Source: Plantago elongata (taxonomy: Eukaryota > Streptophyta > Magnoliopsida > Lamiales > Plantaginaceae). From it: 64,000 bases of DNA. The notes under the pieces were generated by a model. The model was given only the letters and a program-made list of their open reading frames with translations, was not told the origin of the DNA and searched no databases. This document shows, piece after piece, positions 26,030 to 34,484 of this stretch. The DNA is taken from NCBI GenBank assembly GCA_036897095.1, contig JAYMSP010000028.1, positions 50,844 to 114,843 on the forward strand, written 5' to 3'. The translations under genes and the position numbers were made by a program. Every line of letters starts with the position of its first letter. Position 1 is the stretch's first letter.

Positions 26030-26256
26030 TTTTGTGCACTGAAAATTAGAACCATTGAGAAATATTTGCTTCGGAATTTGAAATTGTAGGCAATATATAT
26101 GGAGCAGATTTCCCCACTCCCTTATATCGAGTAACGGAGATCAAACATTATATTTTTAATTACAAACATTGAATATTCTCGTTCATTTATCAGCTATCAA
26201 TAACATTACCGAATTCGTTAAACATACACTAGCTATACCCCTATACTATCAATACT
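26030..26256 (-). promoter_or_regulatory. Residual promoter of PP2C-kinase between its start codon and the copia LTR
   Basis: Only about 227 bp separate the PP2C-kinase ATG from the 5' LTR of the retrotransposon, so any distal promoter has been pushed away by the insertion. A TATATATGG-like stretch near 26094-26102 could act as the TATA region. The assignment rests on position. Confidence 0.4.
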
Positions 26257-26554
26257 TGTAAAGATATAGAACTGAAGCAGGAACAGAAAAGCTTAAGAAC
26301 TGAAGAATGAACAAAAGAAACTGAAGACTGAAGAAAAGAAAGTCGCCAGCTGAAAACGTATCAGCTGTTACGTTTCTGTTTAGTTAAATAACGAAATGTA
26401 CCTTATGCTGAAATATTGTACATTAGTTAGTTAATTAGAAATAGTTAGTCTTTAAATACTGTTCAGATTTCTTCTTCATAGATTATCAGATTTCATTGTA
26501 ATCTTCTTCTCAATTCTCATCAATATAAATCATTCCATATTTTGAAAGTTTACA
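26257..26554 (+). repeat. 5' LTR of copia element
   Basis: It begins TGTAAAGATATAGAACTG and ends GTTTACA, just before the primer binding site. It shares long stretches with 31035-31330, for example TTAGTTAATTAGAAATAGTT and TCAGATTTCTTCTTCAT. A TTTAAATA TATA-like motif lies in the downstream third. Confidence 0.88.
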
Positions 26555-26566
26555 TGGTATCAGTTT
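26555..26566 (+). other. Primer binding site of copia element
   Basis: TGGTATCAG directly follows the 5' LTR. This is the usual initiator tRNA-Met complement of plant copia elements (normally TGGTATCAGAGC); the last bases have drifted. Confidence 0.8.
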
Positions 26567-26658
26567 AGCTATTTGTTACGTTTTTTCGCTGTGATTCTTT
26601 GATCAATTCACTTTTGTTGCATTGATTCTGTGTTGGTGATCGTCATCGTGTTCATCAG

Positions 26659-27506
26659 TTGGAGGTTGGGATTGACTTGCCGTCTTCTCCATTTTTTCTG
26701 CAATCATCAGATCAGCCTGGTATTGTAATAGTTCTTGAACAGCTTGATGAGGTGAATTACCAATCATGGAGTCAGCAGATCTTGATGGCATTGGACGTCA
26801 AGAACAAAACTGGCTTTGTTGATGGTACGGTTTATGTACCCGATGAAAATATCATTCCATTATTGTATGCTGCTTGGAAAAGTGCTAATGCTCTAGTGCG
26901 TACTTGGATTTTGAATCATGTACTCAAGATATCTGTTCATCTCATTTGCATACGGTTTCCGCTAGAGAATTGTGGTTAGAGTTACAGACTAGGTTTACTC
27001 GAAGTGTTGGTCCTCGAGTGTTTCATTTACAGAAGTCTTTAAGCTCTATTCGTCAAGGTGCTAATACTATCTCTATGTATTATGGCCAATTTAAGAAACT
27101 GTGGGATGAATTTATAGCATTAAGGCCAGTTGGTACATGTACATGTGGTGGAAGTGAGGCACTGATTGCTACTCAGCATGAAGATGGAGTAGTTAAGTTT
27201 CTTGTAGGACTGAATGATTCATATGCTAGTATAAGAAGTCAGATTCTGATGCAAGTTCCTATACCATCATTGGTGAAGATTTATTCTATCTTGTTGCAAG
27301 AAGAGGGACAGAGAGGACTTACTTCATATGATAATGGACATTCAAGTCAAAAGCATATGGCTATGATGAGTAGGCAAACAAGTGGAGTACCTGAAAATGC
27401 AGCTTGTATGGTCAAGAATAACACTTACTTCAAGGGTCAGAATAAAGATAAGGATAAGCCTAAGTGTTCTCAATGTGGTGCTATTGGGCATACAATGAAG
27501 ACTTGA
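26659..27506 (+). pseudogene. copia gag (UBN2-type) with broken zinc knuckle
   Basis: Capsid-like gag region with NYQSWSQQILMALDVKNK and the UBN2 segment ELWLELQTRFTRS..VFHLQKSLSSIRQG. A frame change occurs near 26920-26940, splitting the reading frame into 26659-26979 and 26904-27506. The zinc knuckle begins CSQCGAIGHT but is cut by a stop codon at 27504-27506, before its last Cys. Confidence 0.85.
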
Positions 27507-27716
27507 GATCAGATTATAGGTTATCCACCTGGGTGGCAAAGAAACAAGGGCATTGGTAAGAGGTTTACTAATCAGCAGCACAGTGGGAGTCATCATGCTC
27601 ATGCTGCAGTTGTTGATGATGCGGATGGTTCTCAAATGATCCCTGATGATATGACAACTGATTTGTATAATCAGTTTATAGAATTTACTAAGTTTTAGGC
27701 ATAACAACAACATCAC

Positions 27717-29017
27717 ATGATGACACAACATCAGTATCCTTCTAGTCCTATTCACAAAGTAGCTGTTGCAGTCTCTGAAGTACCAGCTACTTCAGACACA
27801 GGTATTACAAAATATGCCTTATCTTTTAGTGTGTTAGCAGGTCAAAATGACATATGGATACTTGATACAGTAGCTAGAGATCATGTGATTTGTGACTATA
27901 GATATTATACAGGCAATGTGGTTGATGTTGATATTAATATCAATCTTCCTACAGGTGATAATATCATTACAATTAAGAGTGGTGAAGTTAAAATATCAAA
28001 CAATTTAACTTTGCATAATGTCTTGTTTGTACCTAGATTCACATTTAATCTAGTATTTGTGCCTCATCTAACTCATTTTGAGAATTTAAGCTGTCATTTT
28101 TATAAACATCATTGTGATCTGCAGGACATAATAACAAGAAAAGTGATTGGATTTAGTACTTTCACTTATGGACGGTATCATATGTCAAGGGACATTATCA
28201 AGATATCACACATTCAATCTGTTGTCAATTTTGTCAAATGTAATAAAAGAGATGTTTTTAAACTTTGGCATATGAGATTAGAGCATTCTTCTGTACATAA
28301 CATTGTAGACATACCTGAGTATTCAACAACACAATGGAATTCAGAGTTTGTATGTGACATTTGTCATTTTTGTAAACAGAAGAAGCTCAGTTTCAATGAG
28401 AACAACAAAATCTCTGAAAATGCATTTGATCTAATTCATGTTGATATTTGGGGGCCATTTCATACCCCTTCTTATTCAGGCAAAAGGTTCTTTTTAACTA
28501 TAGTTGATGATTATTCTAGATGTACATGGCTTTACCTCATGACATATAAATCTGAAGTTAAAACACATATGTACCATTTTTATAATATGGTTTTAACTCA
28601 GTTTGACAGAAAGATTAAATGTGTGAGATCAGATAATGGACCTGAGTTTAACTTAACAAGTTTTTATGCATTTTAGGCATTATACATCAAAGATCTTGTG
28701 TTGAAACACCTAAGCAAAATGGTAGAGTTGAGAGAAAACATCAACATATGTTACAAGTTGCTAGAGCTTTATTGTTTCAATCACATTTACCTCTCAAATT
28801 TTGGTCTGAATGTTTCCTTACAGCTTGTTATATTATCAATAGACTGCCTACTAACATTTTGCAGGGAAAGAGCCCTTTTGAGGTTTTATGCAACATCAAA
28901 CCTGACTACAGTATATTCAAAGTGTTTGGTAGTCTGTGTTTTGCCTCAACATTACAGGTTAACAGATCAAAATTTGATGAAAAGCCATCAAATGTGTATT
29001 TCTTAGTGATCCATTAG
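27717..29017 (+). pseudogene. copia protease and integrase remnant
   Basis: The protease active-site region reads ILDTVARDH where a D-S/T-G-A signature is expected, so the catalytic motif is altered. Downstream are the GAG_preIntegrase histidine/cysteine region and the integrase core with HVDIWGPF, VDDYSR and SDNGPEF. The frame is lost at about 28674, and the DDE glutamate region (the [10 protein letters not shown] stretch) continues in another frame up to about 29017. Confidence 0.85.
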
Positions 29018-29058
29018 GTTTTAAAGGCTATAAACTGTTAAATTTAGATACTAAACAG

Positions 29059-31029
29059 GTGTTTATATCTAGACATGTTCAATTCATTGAACATGAGTTT
29101 CCATTTCAGTTTAAACTAATGTTTACACCTTTATCAGTTAATGATATTATTGAGAACAATGATGTTTGTTTACAGTCTAATAGTCAGGTTCATGAAGAGA
29201 ATACTGCAGTATTAGAAGAATCTCAGGATTATTACATGGATAATGCTGAGATTGAAGAAATAAATGAATTACAGCAACAGATAAGTCTAGTAAATGACAC
29301 TGCAGAATCATCAGTTGATAATATATCAACCAATGCTGAAAGCCTGAAGAGATCAACAAGGGAAAGACAAGTATCCTCTCATTTAGAACTGTATGACTAT
29401 CAATTACCACCATATGTTGATCATACAAGAGCAAATAATGCAGCTACAACAAAATCAATGGTCAGGTATCCTATAAGTGATTTCATTTCAACTGACAGAT
29501 TATCACATGAATATTTTTGTTTTACTGCTGCTATTACTAATGTAACTGAGCCTAAAACATATAAACAAGCTTCTCAACATCCTGAATGGATCAAGGCAAT
29601 GAATTATGAGCTTGATGCTCTAGAAAGAACCAAACCATGGGAATTAGTTGACTTACCTGCAAACAAACATTGTATAGGATCTAAGTGGGTATATAAGGTC
29701 AAATTTCATGCATATGGCACTATTGAAAGATATAAGGCTAGACTTGTGGTAAAATGTTACACACAAGAGAATGGATTAGATTATTTTGAAACCTTCTCTC
29801 CAGTTGTTAAGCTCACAACAGTCAGATGTATTTTAGCCATTGATGCAGTAAAAGGATGGCATTTACATCAACTAGATATCAATACAACCTTCTTACATGG
29901 TGATCTTGATGAAGAGGTATATATGACTCCACCACTTGGTTACAACAAGGCAGGTAATAAGGTTTGTAAGCTTGTAAAATGTCTGTATGGATTAAAACAA
30001 GCTAGCAAGCAATGGTATTTCAAACTACAGACTTCTCTCATTGAGATTGGCTATAAACAATCTTCTGCAGATATTACAGCTCTTTTAGTCTATGTAGATG
30101 ATGTCATTTTAGCAGGTGATAATCTAGATGTCATAAAATCAGTCAAGGCTTTTCTTGATCAGAAGCTCACCATCAAAGACTTGGGAGAGCTGAAGTATAT
30201 GCTAGGGATTGAAGTTGTCAGAAATGAAAGAGGCATTTTCATATGTCAAAGGAAATACACTCTTGATCTTCCCAAAGAAACTGATTATTTGGCATCTGAA
30301 CCAGCTGAAGTCCCTCTTGATGCCAAAACAAGACTCATCAAAGATGAGAATGATCTTCTACCATATACTCAATCTTACAGAAGACTTGTAGGTAGAATGA
30401 TTTACTTAACAATCACTAGACCAGATTTATCCTTTGCCTTGCAGAGTTTAAGCCAGTTTATGATTTCTCCAACTCATAAACATATGGAAGTTGCACATCA
30501 TGTTTTGATATATCTCAAACAATCACTAGGGCAGGGGATTTTCTACTCAAATCAAAGATCACTGCATCTAGAAGGTTTCATTGATAGTGATTGAGCAGCT
30601 TGTCAAGATACAAGATTAAGTATCTCAGGCTATAGTATGTTTCTTGGAGATTCTTTAATATCTTGGAAGTCCAAGAAACAAACAACTGAAATTAGATCAA
30701 GCACTGAGGCAGAGTACAGGGATGCAGCTTCAGCAACATGTGAGATACAATAGCTGAAGTATCTTCTTCAGGATTTGTGCATACCTCATACTGCTAACTT
30801 ATATACTGATAGCATGTCTGCATATCACTTGGCACATAATCCAGTTCAGCATCAAAGAACAAAACACATAGAGATTGATTGTCATGTCATCAGGAACAAG
30901 ATTGTAGATGGAACAATCAAACTTGTTCACATCTCAACTTGCACACATTTTAACAAAATCCCTTCCTGCTCAATTATTAAAACATTTTCATTTCAAGCTG
31001 AGATTGGTGAATATCCACTCTCATCTTGA
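29059..31029 (+). pseudogene. copia reverse transcriptase / RNase H remnant
   Basis: The reverse transcriptase has the copia landmarks KWVYKVKFHAYG.IERYKARLV, QLDINTTFLHG, CLYGLKQASKQWY and YVDDVILAGDN. A short internal deletion is evident just before YVDD, where the usual stretch between the finger segment and LLVYVDD is missing. RNase H follows, with [36 protein letters not shown], interrupted by stops at 30592 and about 30753. Confidence 0.88.
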
Positions 31030-31034
31030 GGGGA
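31028..31034 (+). other. Polypurine tract of copia element
   Basis: GAGGGGA lies immediately 5' of the 3' LTR, the position and composition expected of the plus-strand primer. Confidence 0.7.
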
Positions 31035-31330
31035 CGTAAAGATGTAGAATTGAAGAAGGAACAGAATAGCTCAAGAACTGAAGAATGAACAGAAGGAACT
31101 GAAGAAAAGAAAGCCGCCAGCTGAAAACGTCTTTTCAGCTGTCACGTTTATGTTTAGCTATAACGAAATGTACCTTTTGCTTGAAATATTGTACATTAAT
31201 TAGTTAATTAGAAATAGTTAGTTAGCAGCTTAAGTCTTTAAATACAGTTCAGATTTCTTCTTCATAAATTCATTGTAATCTTCTTCTGAATTCTCATCAA
31301 TACAAATCCTTTCATTCTGATTTTAGTTTT
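31035..31330 (+). repeat. 3' LTR of copia element, abutting the BAHD start codon
   Basis: Begins CGTAAAGATGTAGAATTG (TG altered to CG relative to the 5' copy). It carries the TATA-like CTTTAAATACAG near 31233 and a TTCTTCTTCATAAATTC leader. The right boundary is approximate because the last 20 bp have diverged. Only about 35 bp remain before the BAHD ATG at 31365. Confidence 0.85.
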
Positions 31331-31364
31331 TTAGGAACCTTATCTTATTGTAGCAAAAGAACGA

Positions 31365-32898
31365 GTGATAATGGAGAAGACGATAATATCAAGAGAAAAT
31401 ATCAAGCCATCATCACCAACACCTCATCACCAGAGAACTTACAACCTCTCATTGCTCGATCAGATCATTCTACCATTGTTTGCTCCATTGGTGCTTTACT
31501 TTTCTCCTCCCAACAACCAGAGAAATCCCATTGGCATTGATCACTTCATCCATGAGACTACACAAACTCTCAAAAAGTCGCTTTCTGCAACGCTTACCCG
31601 GTTTTACCCTCTGGCAGGGAGAACTAAAGATATATCGTCTATCGACTGCAATGACGAAGGCATCCTATTCGTTGTTTCGAAAATCAAAGGCACCCTAGCG
31701 CAACTCCTAACGAATCCTGACCCGACTGAATGTGTCCGCCACGTGCCTTGCGACGCGCTTATTTGGGCTAGGCCGGTTAGTCCATGTTCCCACGTCGCCA
31801 TGATCCAAGTTAACTACTTCGATTGTGGCGGTATTGCCATCGGTTCGCTGTTCTTGCATTCGGTATTGAAACTCTTTCTTATTTCATCTAAAATTCCAAC
31901 TTTTTAGCTTGGTGTGGTAGTAGTTTTAGTACTAAATTTGTGCTGGTAATTGGCATTCAATTCATTAGGGCCCTATTCACTAACCTGTAAAAGTGTTGAG
32001 TAATTTGTTCTTTAATTAACAGGTAAGCGATGCAGCAACTATAGTCGCGTTCCTGAAAGCATGGGCAGCAAATACTTCAGGATGTCCTGCGAGAACAGAA
32101 TACCCTGACTACAGGCCACGCTCTTTCTTCCCCGGCAAGGAATCCATACAAGGGAAACCACGCTCGTCCACTCGCATAGGACATTATGCGCGAACTGGGA
32201 AGGTTGTTATGAGGCGGTACATGCTCAGTTCCTCCTCAATTTCAACTCTTCGAGCCAAGACCGAAGTCGATAAAGAATTTGGTTATGTTTCACGAGTCGA
32301 ACTTGTATCAGCGTTCCTCTGGAAATGTTTCACATTAGCATTTACGTCGATTCACGCAACACATTCTTTGATTGTCCACGCAGTGAACATGAGAGGGAAA
32401 GCCGATCCTCCCTTCCCCAAGCACTCCTTTGGCAACTTCATCTGGCTCATCCCAGTATCAAGTGTTGTTGATAAGACCAGTAAGGCCACGACACACTTGG
32501 TCCATAGTCTGAGAAATGCAGTAAGCAAAATCGATGGCGATTTCTTGATCAGGTTGCAAGGAGATGATGCAGTGTTGGGCTATCAGCAAAATCTTGAGCA
32601 AACATGGGATGGAATTCCTGAAAATGGTGAGTTGTTGAGCATGACAAGTTGGTGTAACTTTGGAGTTTATGACATTGATTTTGGTTTCGGAAAGCCAGTT
32701 TGGGCGAGTCGATGTGACACAGGAAGTACTGAAGTGAAACGGTTCAACAATGCGGTTTGGTTGATGGACACTAGAGATGGTTGTGGAGTAGAAGCATGGG
32801 TTTGCTTGGATGAACGTTACATTGAAGCGTTTGATTGTGTTGAGGAACTTCAAGACCTTGCTTTGGTTGATCCAAGTCCATTGGAGAATTTTTGTTAA
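31365..32898 (+). CDS. BAHD acyltransferase (vinorine synthase-like clade)
   Basis: Cytosolic acyl-CoA-dependent O- or N-acyltransferase of specialised metabolism. Two exons, 31365-31862 and 32023-32898, give 457 residues, the usual BAHD length. The catalytic HxxxD (HSVSD, residues 165-169) is split by the intron, the His in exon 1 and the Asp in exon 2. The structural DFGWG motif reads DFGFG (385-389). The opening IISRENIKPSSPTPHHQRTYNLSLLDQ resembles the vinorine synthase/salutaridinol acetyltransferase clade, but the substrate cannot be read from sequence. A second Met at 31371 could be the start. No lesions were seen. Transposons lie within 35 bp upstream and about 10 bp downstream. Confidence 0.9.
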
Positions 32899-32906
32899 TG
32901 TAAATT

Positions 32907-33937
32907 GGAATAATTCAAAAAATCTCAAATGATTTTCAAAAAACTCTAATATTTTTACTACTTTAAAATTTCCTTTTTCAAACCTCCTTGAATATGTCTT
33001 CATTTTTCTTGTCCGTTAATAGTCAACTGAGTCAACCGTTAGTCAACTCTAAAAAATCAACATTTTAAAATTTTCTTTTCAAATATTGCAAAATCATTTT
33101 TCTAAATTAAAAAAATAAAAATAGATTATTGCAAATTAGTACATACAAATTTCCTAAATACGCCCATACTACTTTTTTTTTAAAAAGCAAAATACTCCCT
33201 AAACATTAATAAACCACAAAATACTCTCCCCATCTTCCACCAACTCCAACTACCATTTTCACCACCTCCAACCACCATTTCCAACACCTTTGTATTCATT
33301 CCTTCTTCATTTTCTTCGAATAGACCCAACGAAGCTTGACCTTCATCTTCTCCTTTCGATACCTATTTTAAAGCTCCGATTGGAGTTGTAAAAGCCCCGA
33401 TCCGGAGCTGTTATACATTTTCCGATAAGAGCTATATTTGGTGGTTTGGTGTGGTGGTTGAAATTGATGGTTTGGTGTTTGAAATTAAGAGCTATATTTG
33501 GTGGTTTGGTGTGGTGGTTGAAATTGATGGTTTGGTGGTTGAAATTAAGAGCTATATTTGATGGTTTCTTGTCGTGGTTGAAATTGATGGCTTGGTGGTT
33601 GAAATTGATGGTGTGGTGTGGAAGATGGTGGTGGAGAAAGGTAAAAATATTTGGGTAGTAATTTTTAAGAATTATAATTTTATGGGCTAATTTGCAATAA
33701 CTGATTTATTTTATTTTTTAATTCCGAAAATCATTTTCTCTTTTTAAAAAATGATTTTCGGAATTTTTAAAAATTATTTTTTTTAATCAAAAATTAAAAA
33801 AGTTGACTTTTGAAGGGTTTATTAATGTTGATTTCGTTGACTAACGAAGTCAACTAATGGCAGGGAGTTTTTAAAAAAAGATGAATGTATTTGATATTTC
33901 ACTCTTTTTCGAAAAGGTTTTTGTAATTTTTCCCCGT
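32907..33937. mobile_element. Foldback-type element with long inverted arms and internal minisatellite
   Basis: The left segment (about 32907-33150) and the right segment (about 33680-33937) are inverted copies. Both contain AGTCAAC clusters, an ATCAACATT segment, TTTTTCTAAATTAAAAAAAT-like runs and TTATTGCAAATTAG. Inside, a left stretch rich in CCACC/CAACCACCATTT is the rough complement of the right GGTGGTTGAAATTGATGG repeats, so most of the 1 kb can fold on itself. No transposase frame. Class II non-autonomous (MULE- or foldback-type) is inference. Confidence 0.6.
33427..33625 (+). repeat. 60-bp minisatellite in the foldback element
   Basis: Three 60-bp periods plus a partial one, built on AAGAGCTATATTTGGTGGTT and GTTGAAATTGATGGTTTGG. 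The first two units are nearly identical. It gives a spurious open frame of alternating W/L/K residues that is not a gene. Confidence 0.9.
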
Positions 33938-34306
33938 AAATTAATCGTACAAATGTGCTGAATTGAATTGTTCAGTAGGATTGTCTGTTGTAGCCTCATT
34001 TCTCTGGAAGAAAATGTCACCTTATAGTTGACAGAGGTTTCAAAATACACACCTCCACTACATACTAAATATGATCGATAAATCATCAAGAAATATACAA
34101 ACTTAGATCTTTACATCTTTCCGAATGTAATACTAAATATGCTCGATAAGATAAATTATCAAGAAAAATACAAACTTAAATCTTCACATTTTCTAGCATG
34201 TTTCCACCGTTTGATGTTTGAGGTTCCCTTACGGTACGCACCTATCTCCACCACATACTAAATACTATGATCGATAAAACATTAAAGAAAACACGAACGC
34301 AAAAAG

Positions 34307-34378
34307 TTCTATTGTCGGGAATCAAACCCGGGTCACCTAGGTGAAAGCTAGATATCTTAACTGGTGGACGACAACGGA
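34307..34378 (-). tRNA. tRNA-Glu(UUC)-like sequence, probably a degenerate copy
   Basis: The minus strand reads TCCGTTGTCGTCCACCAG.. with anticodon loop CTTTCAC (UUC) and a T arm around GGGTTTGATTCCC, 72 nt, closely resembling plant tRNA-Glu. The acceptor stem has a C-A mismatch at pair 3 and a G-U at pair 4. The invariant C of the T loop is T, and the D-loop GG is altered. These changes suggest a relic, not a working tRNA gene. Confidence 0.65.
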
Positions 34379-34484
34379 ATCATGGTGCAATTGTCACCTA
34401 ATCGCAATTAATCCTTATTAACTGTACTTTTGGCTACCTTTTGCTTTCTTGGTAAGAGTCCTACTCCTCTATAGGAAGCTGATT

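Larger units (their letters stand above)
26257..31330 (+). mobile_element. Ty1-copia LTR retrotransposon, full-length but decayed
   Basis: About 5.1 kb with two related LTRs of roughly 295 bp, a plant-type primer binding site and polypurine tract, and recognisable gag, protease, integrase, reverse transcriptase and RNase H segments in copia order on the plus strand. Frameshifts and stop codons interrupt every long frame, so it cannot move on its own. The two LTRs differ by many substitutions and small indels, which indicates an old insertion. It sits between the divergent PP2C-kinase and BAHD genes. No clear target-site duplication was seen. Confidence 0.93.

Noticed and set aside
33446-33658. 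70-residue frame rich in WWLKLM
   Set aside because: Translation of the 60-bp minisatellite in the foldback element, not a gene.
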